Assembly: GCA_029212275.1 (NCBI GenBank)
Contig: JARGOI010000023.1
Location: 1-14,132 of the forward strand
DNA length: 14,132 nucleotides
Source of the DNA: Thalassolituus sp.
Lineage (GTDB): Bacteria; Pseudomonadota; Gammaproteobacteria; Pseudomonadales; Oceanobacteraceae
Direction of reading: 5' to 3'
Part shown: piece after piece, positions 6,335-14,132 of the stretch
Layout: each line of letters begins with the position of its first letter
Position numbering within the stretch: position 1 is the first letter of the stretch
The notes under the pieces: model-generated
Database searches by the model: none
What the model was told of the DNA's origin: nothing
The model's input: only the letters and a program-made list of their open reading frames with translations
Position numbers and translations under genes: made by a program

Positions 6335-7036
6335 TTAGTGCTCAGAGTCTTCTGCCAGCGGAGTCTGGAACCGACGCAAACGAAGTGCGTTGCCCAGAAC
6401 AAATACACTGGATAGCGCCATCGCGCCTGCAGCAAAGATTGGCGAAAGCAGCAATCCATAGGCAGGGTACAGCAAGCCTGCTGCTACAGGGATCAATGCG
6501 GCATTATATCCAAACGCCCAAAAAAGATTTTGCCTGATGTTACCTATTGTTGCCTTAGACAATCCAATAGCATTAGGCACACCCTGTAGGTTGCCGGACA
6601 TTAAGACAACATCAGCAGATTCCACCGCTATATCGGTACCTGTACCAATTGCAAGCCCAATATCTGCCACAGCTAAAGCTGGGGCATCATTAATGCCATC
6701 ACCAACATAAGCGACCTTACCGTAAGACTCCTTCAACCGACGAACTGCTTCAACTTTCCCTTCTGGCAACACTTCGGCAACCACTTCATCAATACCCAGC
6801 TGTCTCGCTATCGCATTTGCTGTATTGGCATTGTCACCTGTAATCATTGCGACTTTGAGCCCCAGTTGGTGCAATGCATTTATGGCAATCGGCGTACTTG
6901 ATTTAATAGGGTCAGCGACTGCGATAATGGCTGCCAGACGTCCATCGATAGCAACATAGAGTGGAGATTTCCCTTCGTTTCCAAGGCGTATCGCAGTCTT
7001 TGAAAAATATTCGATGTCCAAGCCTAACTCACGCAT
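6335..7036 (-). pseudogene. Duplicated 3' fragment of copA
   Basis: This frame repeats without change the last 233 residues of the CopA encoded just upstream. It includes MITGDN and GDGINDAPA of the ATP-binding and hinge region and the last two membrane helices. It lacks the metal-binding domains, TGE, CPC and the phosphorylated Asp, so it cannot be a pump. Its first in-frame ATG (7036) has no ribosome-binding site, and the frame is closed by TGA just before the repeat junction. It arose from the 740-bp tandem duplication and has had no time to decay. Confidence 0.88.
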
Positions 7037-7075
7037 AAATCGATCAGCCCCAATCTCTACGCGCTCTCCGTCTAC
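6336..7075. repeat. 740-bp perfect tandem direct repeat, copy 1
   Basis: This block is the same as 7076-7815 wherever I compared it, and the encoded proteins are identical. The junction (…GTCTAC then TAGTGCTCAG…) shows no shared bases with either outer flank, so it was not made by recombination between pre-existing repeats. The outer copy keeps the old copA stop (TAA). Confidence 0.93.
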
Positions 7076-9570
7076 TAGTGCTCAGAGTCTTCTGCCAGCG
7101 GAGTCTGGAACCGACGCAAACGAAGTGCGTTGCCCAGAACAAATACACTGGATAGCGCCATCGCGCCTGCAGCAAAGATTGGCGAAAGCAGCAATCCATA
7201 GGCAGGGTACAGCAAGCCTGCTGCTACAGGGATCAATGCGGCATTATATCCAAACGCCCAAAAAAGATTTTGCCTGATGTTACCTATTGTTGCCTTAGAC
7301 AATCCAATAGCATTAGGCACACCCTGTAGGTTGCCGGACATTAAGACAACATCAGCAGATTCCACCGCTATATCGGTACCTGTACCAATTGCAAGCCCAA
7401 TATCTGCCACAGCTAAAGCTGGGGCATCATTAATGCCATCACCAACATAAGCGACCTTACCGTAAGACTCCTTCAACCGACGAACTGCTTCAACTTTCCC
7501 TTCTGGCAACACTTCGGCAACCACTTCATCAATACCCAGCTGTCTCGCTATCGCATTTGCTGTATTGGCATTGTCACCTGTAATCATTGCGACTTTGAGC
7601 CCCAGTTGGTGCAATGCATTTATGGCAATCGGCGTACTTGATTTAATAGGGTCAGCGACTGCGATAATGGCTGCCAGACGTCCATCGATAGCAACATAGA
7701 GTGGAGATTTCCCTTCGTTTCCAAGGCGTATCGCAGTCTTTGAAAAATATTCGATGTCCAAGCCTAACTCACGCATAAATCGATCAGCCCCAATCTCTAC
7801 GCGCTCTCCGTCTACGGTAGCCCTGACGCCCATCCCAGTAATTGAATCAAACTCAGTCAACACCGGCAGTGATATCTCTTTTCCTAGAGCGGCCTCAACG
7901 ATAGCGCGGGCAATAGGATGTTCCGAACGTGATTCAACAGCGGCAACTTTTGCTAATACTAAGTCAAGCTCAAACCCTTCAGCCAACTCCAGATCTGTCA
8001 TTACTGGGCGTCCCTCAGTCAAAGTGCCAGTTTTGTCTACAGCAACGACCTTGGCATCTTTAAGCAACTGCAGAGCTTCTCCCTTACGGAACAAGATCCC
8101 CATTTCTGCACCACGGCCAGTACCTACCATGATAGAGGTTGGGGTAGCCAATCCCATTGCACATGGGCAGGCAATGATCAACACAGCCACGGCATTAACC
8201 AGTGCGAAAGACAGGGCCGGTGATGGCCCAAATGTTAACCAGGCAAGGAAAGTTAACAACGCTGCCAGCATCACCACAGGAACAAACCATAATGTCACCT
8301 TATCGACCACAGCTTGTATGGGTAGTTTAGAGCCCTGGGCTTGCTCTACCATTCTGATTATTTGTGACAGCATCGTCTGACCACCAACGGCTGTTGCACG
8401 CAACCTCAATGCTCCTTTCTGGTTAACAGTCCCGCCAACCATTAAGCTTCCGGGAACTTTCTCGACGGGGATAGGCTCCCCCGTTATCATCGATTCATCG
8501 ACAAAACTTGTTCCTTCGCTCACCTCACCATCAACCGGTACCCGCTCACCTGGTCGAACTTCGACAATGTCATCAAGGGCTACATCGCTGATGGGAATAT
8601 CGATGACAATACCGTTACGCAGCACATGCGCCTCTTTGGCCTGCAATCCAACCAAACGCTTGATAGCCTCAGACGTTCGACCTTTAGCCCGCGCCTCCAT
8701 GAATCGTCCTAAAAGAATAAGAGCGACGATTACCGCAGCTGCTTCGTAATACACATTGACGGTACCTTGAGGCAGAAGACCCGGAGCAAAGGTCGCAACC
8801 ATTGAATAACCGAATGCAGCGAGAGTCCCGACGGAGACGAGAGAGTTCATGTCTGGGCCAAGTCTTAATAACGCGGGAAAACCTTTCACGTAAAAGCGCC
8901 GTCCCGGAATAGCCAGCACCAGCAATGTTAACACAAACTGGAGATACCAGCTTTCCTGGAGCCCAATGGTATCCATTATCCATTGATGCATTCCCGGTAT
9001 CACATGCGACCCCATTTCCAGAATAAATACTGGTAACGCAAGTACAGTCGCCAAAAATAAATCTTTCTTCAACGCAGCCTTTTCAATATCTTTTTTTTCT
9101 GCAGTATCATCATTATTCTGGCTTTGGTTATCAACCAGGCTGGCTTCATAACCGATTTTTTCGATAGCAGTTATGAGGTCATCAGCTCCAGCGGTTCCAC
9201 GAACAGTGGCTCTTTCAGTCGCTAAATTAACAGTGGCTTCTTTTACACCTTTAACCGCTCGGAGCGACTTTTCGACACGCCCTACGCATGATGCACATGT
9301 CATGCCCTGAACTGATAACTCTACAGAAGCTTGGGGAACCTCATAGCCGACCTTTTCAACTGCTTCAACCAACGCCATACGATTAACTAATGTATTTAGG
9401 CGGATATCTGCACGCTCAGTTGCAAGGTTAACGCTTACGCTTTGTACACCTTCAACCTTAGCCAGAGCGGCTTCAACTCGTCCAACGCAGCTTGCACAAG
9501 TCATTCCCTCAATGGGCAAACTGACTTGAGTTTCACCATCATTAGAATGCTGTTTTTTTTGAATGCTCAT
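7075..9570 (-). CDS. copA: CopA, Cu(I)/Ag(I)-exporting P1B-type ATPase
   Basis: This 831-residue inner-membrane pump moves Cu+ from cytoplasm to periplasm. Two heavy-metal-associated domains each carry GMTCASC (residues 22-28 and 89-95). Membrane helices start near 170. TGE (363-365), the metal-path motif CPC (468-470), the phosphorylated Asp512 of DKTGT, an HP motif (SEHPIARA), MITGDN and GDGINDAPA are all present. This is the usual length and order for a two-domain bacterial CopA. It is expressed from a CueR-type promoter (9607-9637) and is followed by a copA fragment and a broken cueR. The stop codon TAG was created at the duplication junction in place of the original TAA. The ribosome-binding site before ATG 9570 is weak (TGAGAAA). 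Confidence 0.96.
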   Translation of the reverse strand: MSIQKKQHSNDGETQVSLPIEGMTCASCVGRVEAALAKVEGVQSVSVNLATERADIRLNTLVNRMALVEAVEKVGYEVPQASVELSVQGMTCASCVGRVEKSLRAVKGVKEATVNLATERATVRGTAGADDLITAIEKIGYEASLVDNQSQNNDDTAEKKDIEKAALKKDLFLATVLALPVFILEMGSHVIPGMHQWIMDTIGLQESWYLQFVLTLLVLAIPGRRFYVKGFPALLRLGPDMNSLVSVGTLAAFGYSMVATFAPGLLPQGTVNVYYEAAAVIVALILLGRFMEARAKGRTSEAIKRLVGLQAKEAHVLRNGIVIDIPISDVALDDIVEVRPGERVPVDGEVSEGTSFVDESMITGEPIPVEKVPGSLMVGGTVNQKGALRLRATAVGGQTMLSQIIRMVEQAQGSKLPIQAVVDKVTLWFVPVVMLAALLTFLAWLTFGPSPALSFALVNAVAVLIIACPCAMGLATPTSIMVGTGRGAEMGILFRKGEALQLLKDAKVVAVDKTGTLTEGRPVMTDLELAEGFELDLVLAKVAAVESRSEHPIARAIVEAALGKEISLPVLTEFDSITGMGVRATVDGERVEIGADRFMRELGLDIEYFSKTAIRLGNEGKSPLYVAIDGRLAAIIAVADPIKSSTPIAINALHQLGLKVAMITGDNANTANAIARQLGIDEVVAEVLPEGKVEAVRRLKESYGKVAYVGDGINDAPALAVADIGLAIGTGTDIAVESADVVLMSGNLQGVPNAIGLSKATIGNIRQNLFWAFGYNAALIPVAAGLLYPAYGLLLSPIFAAGAMALSSVFVLGNALRLRRFQTPLAEDSEH
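7076..7815. repeat. 740-bp perfect tandem direct repeat, copy 2 (inside copA)
   Basis: This copy supplies the end of the full-length copA. The junction happens to recreate a stop (TAG, 7077-7075) at the same codon, so the pump stays full length despite the duplication. Confidence 0.93.
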
Positions 9571-9606
9571 GATGTATTTCTCATCGTTATGTTCAGATAA
9601 AGAACA

Positions 9607-9637
9607 ACCTTAAGGCTTACCATCGTGGGAAGGTCAA
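9607..9637 (-). promoter_or_regulatory. CueR-type copA promoter
   Basis: On the minus strand, -35 TTGACC (9637-9632) and -10 TAAGGT (9612-9607) have a 19-base spacer. It begins ACCTTCC as in E. coli copA; the second half-site (GGTAAGCC) is imperfect. Because the adjacent cueR is broken, the regulator acting here is probably the CueR at 103-537 or a chromosomal one. Confidence 0.8.
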
Positions 9638-9691
9638 GCGCATTATTTTGAACATGCCGATACCGTGGAAGAAATCGTCATAAAATCCTTT

Positions 9692-9713
9692 ACATGAACA
9701 CATGTTCATGTGT
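9692..9713. promoter_or_regulatory. Overlapping palindromes upstream of the copA promoter
   Basis: ACATGAACA-CA-TGTTCATGT (9692-9711) and ACACATG-TT-CATGTGT (9698-9713) overlap. This is a compact operator-like site between the copA promoter and the transposase relic. No regulator can be assigned; it may equally belong to the insertion sequence end. Confidence 0.4.
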
Positions 9714-9753
9714 CAGAGTATCGATAAAACCCAGCTTTTTGCTGCAATGTAGT

Positions 9754-10386
9754 TCACTTAAGCGGAGCTGCCTTGCGATTAACTGGATATCGGGTCTTTG
9801 ATATTTTTACCGCCCTAGGCCTATTTGGCTTAGGGCGTTTGTCTATAAAAAGGATGGATAAGTCTCCTCGCAGACTTTTTAGACGCTTTGCCGTATTACC
9901 GGGAGACACCTCTTTGCACATGACCTTTGTTGACTCGCGATAAACTGACAAGCGTACTTAAAACTGATTTCATTGGGCATTCGACCATGCTCTACTGTCG
10001 CTTGACTGGCCTCTCGTCTCACCAAGTTATAACCAAGTAAAAGCCCCCCATAGTTCTTGATAGACAAGCTCCACCGTCTTACTCCTCAGTACTAAAGCGT
10101 TGTGTTGCATCGAACTTTTTATGTCTCGATACCCCAACTCAATTTACCATCTCTCATGGTAAAGCTCAGCGACCAATTCTCCGTCGTACTCTTCCCTCGG
10201 CAAAGACGTAAACACGGTTTTGTGCTTACCTTGTACTTGATATGTAACGGCTCTGACTTGCCATTTTTCAGGTAGGTTAGGATTTTTCTTGCGTGCCTGT
10301 GGTGAGACGTTCATTTCTACCAACATGTCGTCGCTCTCCTCATCGTCCAGAAGGATGTATTTAACCCCTTTCTTAGCAGGCAACAA
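9754..10386 (-). pseudogene. IS4-family transposase remnant (5'-truncated, several frame breaks)
   Basis: Pieces of one IS4-type DDE transposase are visible in order. LPAKKGVKY...VRAVTYQV...YHERW (10386-10147) is followed by an ochre stop where Glu is expected. Then IELGYRDIK completes the family's Y-x2-R-x3-E-x6-K signature, followed by LVLRSKTVELVYQELWG. A run of six G near 10051 shifts the frame, continuing LLLGYNLVRREASQ...FKYACQFIASQ. Another shift near 9940 leads to VSPGNTAKRLKSLRGDL and the C-terminus PRAVKISKTRYPVN. The N-terminal part, including the first two catalytic Asp regions, is gone; the remnant stops between 10387 and the mobI end at 10424. It marks an old insertion at the boundary between ICE backbone and metal genes. 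Confidence 0.85.
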
Positions 10387-10423
10387 ACAGACCAGTTACC
10401 GCGAGTGAAATAGCGCAGTTAAC

Positions 10424-10867
10424 TCAATAGGCATTCACTTTGCGACGCAACATGTTGAGCTTATCAACCTGGCGTCGAATATCACTGAAGAATTCTTCTT
10501 TCTCCATGGCCAGCGCTAGCTCCCATTCTTTGGCCAAACCTTGGCAGTCCAAAAATGCGTATCTCAGCTTCGTCTTTGAAATACGCAGCCCCTTGCTAAA
10601 GACCACGCGTTTGCCTCGTTGACCGTGAAAACTGTTGATGTACCACTCAATGCCAAAGCCATACTTAAAGTCTCTGATACGGACACCAAGCAGCCCCCAA
10701 TCTTTAAAGGGCGCATTCTCGCGAACCTTGTAATGGGTAACCCAAAAGTCATCAACTTCGGCTCGTGCTAGTGCTTTTAGCCTGTCCGTTTCTTGCTGAA
10801 GTAAATCTGATACATCTGCTTTCCATTGTTCATTGACGATTTCTACCAAACCAATTTTCCCATCCAA
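10424..10867 (-). CDS. mobI: MobI-like conjugative transfer protein
   Basis: This 147-residue soluble, charged protein has no membrane segment. By sequence impression and position it is MobI of SXT/R391 and IncA/C elements, an auxiliary protein needed for transfer that acts at oriT. Helical stretches lie at about 10-38 (QWKADVSDLLQQETDRLKAL) and 110-145, with a central part containing WGLLGVRIRDFKYGFGIEWY. The only possible start is TTG 10867, immediately after an in-frame TAA, since no in-frame ATG occurs before residue ~120; GGGG lies just upstream. It is transcribed away from the repeat-rich region, as mobI is from oriT. The leader can form a 12-bp hairpin. Confidence rests on context plus overall resemblance, as the family has no short diagnostic motif I can cite. 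Confidence 0.8.
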   Translation of the reverse strand: MDGKIGLVEIVNEQWKADVSDLLQQETDRLKALARAEVDDFWVTHYKVRENAPFKDWGLLGVRIRDFKYGFGIEWYINSFHGQRGKRVVFSKGLRISKTKLRYAFLDCQGLAKEWELALAMEKEEFFSDIRRQVDKLNMLRRKVNAY

Positions 10868-11140
10868 TTAACCCCAAAAGCCAAAACCACTATCCGTTTG
10901 GCTTTTGGATCGAAACGCCAAACGTAAAACTGCCGTAACAATTACTGTTTGGCGTCTCGATATAAATCAACTCGCGCAATCCCATACCTGACAAGGGATA
11001 CAGGCCGATTTCACTTAAAAACACCTAAAAAGACGTATCGCCATGAAGATACAAACCGTTTGGCGAGTTCAGACCAGAATGCAAACGACGTTTGGCGTCT
11101 CGATTTTTTTGGCTCAGTCATCCGCCGCCAAACAGAGCCT
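10868..11140. other. Repeat-rich intergenic region, probable oriT
   Basis: There is no gene in 10868-11331. Next to mobI a perfect 12-bp inverted repeat CCAAAAGCCAAA/TTTGGCTTTTGG (10874-10885/10897-10908) is followed by a 15-bp arm pair with one mismatch (10909-10923/10947-10961). GTTTGGCGTCTCGAT occurs exactly at 10947 and 11090. The octamer GTTTGGCG is found at 10947, 11058 and 11090 and inverted at 10916 and 11126. In SXT/R391 elements oriT lies in the interval between mobI and the srp genes, so this is the best oriT candidate. The nick site cannot be read from sequence. Confidence 0.65.
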
Positions 11141-11204
11141 ATTCTCATACTTTTGCGAAAATGCAATAGGCAGATAGATGAAAGGATTTGTCACCTTTCT
11201 GCCC

Positions 11205-11320
11205 ACCGCCAGTGCACCGAATCCTGATAATGACATTTGAGTGAACCGCCAGAGCACTTGGAAAAGCCCAAGCGTGACCAGTGCGGTTGATTGAAAACTG
11301 TTAGAGCACTTTGAGTGCAC
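11205..11320. promoter_or_regulatory. Repeats upstream of srpM, candidate srpC centromere/operator
   Basis: ACCGCCAGTGCACC (11205) recurs as ACCGCCAGAGCACTT (11245), and AGAGCACTT recurs at 11303, followed by GAGTGCAC just before the srpM ribosome-binding site. ParM-type systems bind adaptor proteins to repeats upstream of the ATPase gene. This is a candidate partition site and autoregulatory operator by analogy. Confidence 0.45.
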
Positions 11321-11331
11321 AGGAGATAAGT

Positions 11332-12306
11332 ATGTTTGTACTAGGCGTAGATATCGGTTACTCAAACCTGAAGCTGGCCATTGGCCAATCAGGCAGTGAA
11401 CCGAAAACCATTATTCTGCCTGCGGGTGCCGGTCCTGCGGAACGTATGCCAGAGCGTATCGGTGGAGGCGATGATGACACTTGTTTGTATGTGTCTGTCG
11501 ATAATGAGCGTTGGGCCGCTGGTGTGCCTGCTGGACGCCTTCAAGGCTGGGAACGAGAGCTTCACCCGGAATATCCGACCACAAAAACCTATAAGGCGCT
11601 TTTTCATGCCGCCTTGTTAATGGCTGAAACAGAATCCATCGATTTGGTTGTCACTGGATTACCGGTTTCCCAGTTTCATGAACCACAACGCAAGTCTGAC
11701 CTTGTGCAACGTTTAAAAGGTGTCCATCAAGTGACACCAAAGCGCAGCATCACCGTTCATGACGTCAAAGTGCTGCCGCAGCCTGCCGGTGCCTATATGG
11801 ATCTGGTTCAAACAGGTGGAGATTTGGGCTTGATTGAAGAAGGTCGCGTCGTCGTCATAGACCCTGGCTTTTTTTCTGTTGACTGGGTTGCCCTTGAGGC
11901 CGGAGAAATTCGCTACAGCTCATCAGGAACCAGTCTTCAGGCAATGTCCGTGCTACTGGAAACCATTGATAAGCTGATTTCGGAAGATCACGGTGCCAAA
12001 GTCGGTATGGATCGACTTGAAAAAGCCATGAGAACCGGCGACTTGCAGGTTCTGCTGTTTGGAGAAAAGGTCGATATTTCACCTTATCTGAATGCTGCCA
12101 TGAAAAAGGTAGCGCCCGTTGCGCTTACAGCCATGCGCCAATCCATGCGTGACGAAAGCATCAATGCGGACTTGGTATTGATCGCCGGAGGTGGAGCCTT
12201 GGCTTATAAGGAAGCGGCCAAGGAGATTTTTTCACGAAGCAAGATCATCGTGCCGGAACAGTCTGTTTTGGCGAACGTCCGAGGCTTCTGGTTTTATGGG
12301 GCGTGA
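11332..12306 (+). CDS. srpM: ParM/StbA-family actin-like ATPase (SrpM) for ICE partition
   Basis: This 324-residue protein has the actin/Hsp70 ATPase fold: phosphate motif 1 near the N-terminus (VLGVDIGYSNLKLAIG), phosphate motif 2 (VVIDPGFFSVDWV) and the adenosine motif (VLIAGGGALAYKEAAKEIF) near the C-terminus. In plasmids such proteins form filaments that push DNA copies apart. In SXT/R391 elements the SrpM homologue stabilises the excised circular form. The ATG at 11332 is chosen because AGGAG sits 6 bases upstream; a TTG at 11311 lacks this. It overlaps or abuts the SrpR-like gene (GTGATCATG), which would be its DNA-binding adaptor, and points toward int. Confidence 0.88.
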   Translation: MFVLGVDIGYSNLKLAIGQSGSEPKTIILPAGAGPAERMPERIGGGDDDTCLYVSVDNERWAAGVPAGRLQGWERELHPEYPTTKTYKALFHAALLMAETESIDLVVTGLPVSQFHEPQRKSDLVQRLKGVHQVTPKRSITVHDVKVLPQPAGAYMDLVQTGGDLGLIEEGRVVVIDPGFFSVDWVALEAGEIRYSSSGTSLQAMSVLLETIDKLISEDHGAKVGMDRLEKAMRTGDLQVLLFGEKVDISPYLNAAMKKVAPVALTAMRQSMRDESINADLVLIAGGGALAYKEAAKEIFSRSKIIVPEQSVLANVRGFWFYGA

Positions 12307-12308
12307 TC

Positions 12309-12578
12309 ATGAGAGTTGTCGTCAACATTCCCCCAGGGAGCCACCCAGAACTACTCAAAGAATTAGAAAAGACGCCACCACGGGAACGCGCTGAGCGTCT
12401 GCGGATGCTGGCCACCTTTGGGTTAATTCACATGAGCCAACCCAATCTATCCACGACATCTGTACAGGTGGATGGCTTTGCACCAGATGGTGAAGTGACT
12501 TCTATGAGTACAGCGCCAGAACCCAAAGCAGAATCACGTAAACAATCATTAAAATCAAAACTAGGGCTGGGCTTATAA
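12309..12578 (+). CDS. srpR: Small SrpR-like partition adaptor
   Basis: This 89-residue hydrophilic protein is encoded directly after srpM, with GGGG upstream of ATG 12309 (a GTG at 12303 overlapping the srpM stop is an alternative). The N-terminal part (MRVVVNIPPGSHPELLKELE, then ...PPRERAERLRMLATFGL) resembles a ribbon-helix-helix type arrangement, a short strand then two helices. The tail (about 45-89) is low complexity and ends KSKLGLGL. Position beside a ParM-like ATPase is the main basis for calling it the DNA-binding partner. It ends one base before int, so it may be co-transcribed with int. Confidence 0.72.
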   Translation: MRVVVNIPPGSHPELLKELEKTPPRERAERLRMLATFGLIHMSQPNLSTTSVQVDGFAPDGEVTSMSTAPEPKAESRKQSLKSKLGLGL

Positions 12579-12579
12579 C

Positions 12580-13821
12580 ATGGCGTTATCAGTTAGCTGG
12601 CTCGATGCCAGGTTAAATAAAGAAGCAAAAGAAACCGTAGTAAAAGCCGACCGAGATGGGCTAAGTGCTCGCGTATCGCCCAAGGGCAAAATTGTTTTTC
12701 AGTTTCGTTATCGGTTCGATGGCAAGCAACAGCGGGTAGACATAGGTACTTACCCACTTATGAAACTTGCTGAAGCCAGGAATGAGCTGGATAGGTTAAG
12801 AGCGGTGCTCGACCAGGGCAGAAACCCCAAGCTCTACCTACAGCAGGAACGGGCCAAGTATTCTGCCAATCAAAGCTTCGAATCGATTTTTCGAGACTGG
12901 ATAGACTCTGCCGGTAAGCAAGGGCTAAAGGAGAAAACGTGGCACTACCAAAAACGCAGCAGTGAAATATATTTGCTGCCCCGACTTGGCAAGTACCCAT
13001 TAACTGACATCAATGAATTGTCCTTGCGTAACTGTCTTCGTGAGGTTTCGGAGTCGTCCCCTTCAAACACAGAACGCCTAGTGTCTGTGCTGCATAAGTT
13101 TTATGACTGGCTGATTGATGAACAAATTTTGGAAATTAACGCTGCCGCTGGGATCACAGCAAAAAAGGTTGGCGGTAAGAAAGGCAAACGAACTCGGGTG
13201 CTAAATGACAACGAGATCAGGATACTTTGGCGCTATTTGCACGAGTCAAAAATCACTGAGAAGAACCGCATCTACATAAAACTGCTTCTGCTATTGGGCG
13301 GTCGCAAGGGCGAACTCATTCAAGCTGAAAAGCATCACTTTGACTTGCAATCTGCAATGTGGACAGTGCCCATAGAGATCCGCAAACAAGGTGAGAAAAT
13401 TGGAGCGCCGATCATGCGACCATTGATTAAGCCAGCTATTGAGCTGATTGAACTGGCGATGCAGATGAGCAAATCAACCTACTTGTTTCCCGCGAACGGG
13501 CAGGAAGAGCTTGCCACAAATGGCTTTGATACCACTATTCCTAACAATGTGAAAATCTGGGCTCGCAGATCGCTTAGTATTGAGATGGAGCATTGGTCTA
13601 TGCATGATCTTCGCAGAACGATGCGAACACGAATGTCGGCCATCACGACGCAAGAAGTTGCCGAGTTGATGATTGGCCACAGCAAAAAAGGGTTGGATGC
13701 TATCTACAACCAATATCAGTACCTGGATGAAATGCGTCATGCTTACGACGTTTGGTATCAACAGCTAGAAACCATCATCGAGCCGACAGGCTTTCCATTC
13801 AACTGGCGTTTCGGACAATAA
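12580..13821 (+). CDS. int: SXT/R391-type tyrosine recombinase (integrase)
   Basis: This 413-residue integrase carries out site-specific recombination between the circular ICE and the chromosome (prfC in SXT/R391 relatives; the target is not visible here). The N-terminal arm-binding domain (about 1-90, with GLSARVSPKGKIVFQFRYR) is the DUF4102 type. A SAM-like core-binding domain covers about 100-190. The catalytic domain has Arg242 (GGRKGE), His342-x2-Arg345 (HDLRR), His367 (IGHSKKG) and nucleophile Tyr376. The length equals that I recall for SXT Int. It follows the srpR-like gene with a single base between. A convergent xis lies beyond a shared terminator. Confidence 0.97.
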   Translation: MALSVSWLDARLNKEAKETVVKADRDGLSARVSPKGKIVFQFRYRFDGKQQRVDIGTYPLMKLAEARNELDRLRAVLDQGRNPKLYLQQERAKYSANQSFESIFRDWIDSAGKQGLKEKTWHYQKRSSEIYLLPRLGKYPLTDINELSLRNCLREVSESSPSNTERLVSVLHKFYDWLIDEQILEINAAAGITAKKVGGKKGKRTRVLNDNEIRILWRYLHESKITEKNRIYIKLLLLLGGRKGELIQAEKHHFDLQSAMWTVPIEIRKQGEKIGAPIMRPLIKPAIELIELAMQMSKSTYLFPANGQEELATNGFDTTIPNNVKIWARRSLSIEMEHWSMHDLRRTMRTRMSAITTQEVAELMIGHSKKGLDAIYNQYQYLDEMRHAYDVWYQQLETIIEPTGFPFNWRFGQ

Positions 13822-13826
13822 AATAA

Positions 13827-13852
13827 AAGAAAGAGGCTCAGTCCTCTTTCTT
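13827..13852. terminator. Bidirectional terminator between int and xis
   Basis: AAGAAAGAGG and CCTCTTTCTT are a perfect 10-bp inverted repeat with loop CTCAGT, starting 6 bases after the int stop. On the minus strand the stem runs into TTATTTTATT. The right arm lies within the last codons of xis, so both convergent genes share it. Confidence 0.75.
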
Positions 13853-14032
13853 CTCATACTCCTCCAAGTCTTCAATGTGCCACAGCTTGTTTCGTGTATT
13901 TCGGTTGATACGAGGTTGCGGCAAGCTGCCATCTTTAATTCTTCGCCAGAGCGTCGTATAGCTAATGTGGTAACGAGCCATCACTTCGTAAGATGTTAGA
14001 AAAGGGGTTACCTGGTGCGCTACTGCTGTCAT
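13838..14032 (-). CDS. xis: AlpA-like excisionase (Xis)
   Basis: This 64-residue winged helix-turn-helix protein carries FLTSYEVMARYHISYTTLWR, then RIKDGSLPQPR and WHIEDLEEYE. This is the AlpA/MerR-like fold of recombination directionality factors, which bend attachment-site DNA and tip the integrase toward excision. ATG 14032 is preferred because AGGAG lies 7 bases upstream; upstream ATGs at 14053 and 14038 are worse placed. It is convergent with int, as in SXT/R391. The DNA beyond (14054-14132) should lead to attL, but I recognise no attachment site. Confidence 0.87.
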   Translation of the reverse strand: MTAVAHQVTPFLTSYEVMARYHISYTTLWRRIKDGSLPQPRINRNTRNKLWHIEDLEEYEKKED

Positions 14033-14132
14033 CTGCATTCTCCTGAAAATCAATGTAAAGCTATCATCGCCTGATTCATCACTTGTTGATGGTCAGAAAG
14101 ATGCATGATTTGTTCAGAAGATCAGCCTTATC

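Noticed and set aside
7014..8380. Plus-strand ORFs across copA
   Set aside because: They are opposite-strand shadows of a gene with clear P-type ATPase motifs, and the repeats among them come from the tandem duplication.
10868..11140. CRISPR-like array
   Set aside because: The repeats are short, irregularly spaced and occur in both orientations, with no constant repeat-spacer length and no cas genes.
14054..14132. attL site of the ICE
   Set aside because: This is the expected area, but only one end is visible and no repeat or prfC sequence can be identified with confidence.

Overview
This window looks like the integrase end of an SXT/R391-type integrative and conjugative element (ICE) from a gammaproteobacterium, carrying a heavy-metal gene cluster. 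The evidence for the ICE is the gene order at the right: an AlpA-like xis (14032-13838, -), a 413-residue tyrosine integrase (12580-13821), a small SrpR-like protein and a ParM/StbA-like SrpM that overlap each other (11332-12578), a repeat-rich non-coding region (10868-11331), and a mobI-like gene (10867-10424, -). From established knowledge, this is the int/xis - srpMR - oriT - mobI layout of SXT/R391 elements. The attachment site is not recognisable, and the host species cannot be named from what is here.

Left of mobI comes accessory DNA. First is a decayed IS4-family transposase (10386-9754, -). Then, all on the minus strand, a copper operon: a CueR-type promoter, copA (Cu+ P1B-ATPase), a perfect 740-bp tandem duplication of the 3' end of copA, and a cueR that is broken by an amber stop and two further odd substitutions. 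Next come a PbrR/CadR-type regulator (5316-5768, +) and the divergent Zn/Cd/Pb P-type ATPase (5234-2769, -) with a histidine-rich N-terminus, sharing one operator.

Further left on the minus strand are a Rob/SoxS-type AraC protein overlapped by a small CsoR-like protein, then an extra lpxC, and then an intact cueR behind its own CueR-type promoter but with no copA.

Four promoters share the same MerR-family geometry (TTGACC, 19-bp spacer, -10). They sit upstream of cueR (665-695), lpxC (1815-1845), the Zn/Cd/Pb ATPase (5267-5297) and copA (9607-9637). The lpxC and ATPase operators match each other (ACCCT(A/G)-N9-(T/C)AGGGT), so the lipid A enzyme LpxC is probably induced by the same divalent-metal sensor. 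The intact distal cueR may regulate copA in trans, because the copA-linked cueR is broken.

The most novel points are: (1) the overlapping pair of a Rob-type DNA-binding protein and a CsoR-fold protein that keeps the exact C-X24-H-X3-C copper ligand spacing but has lost the basic DNA-binding residues; (2) a metal-promoter-driven LpxC with a replaced C-terminal tail and an overlapping upstream ORF; and (3) the repeat architecture between mobI and srpM.
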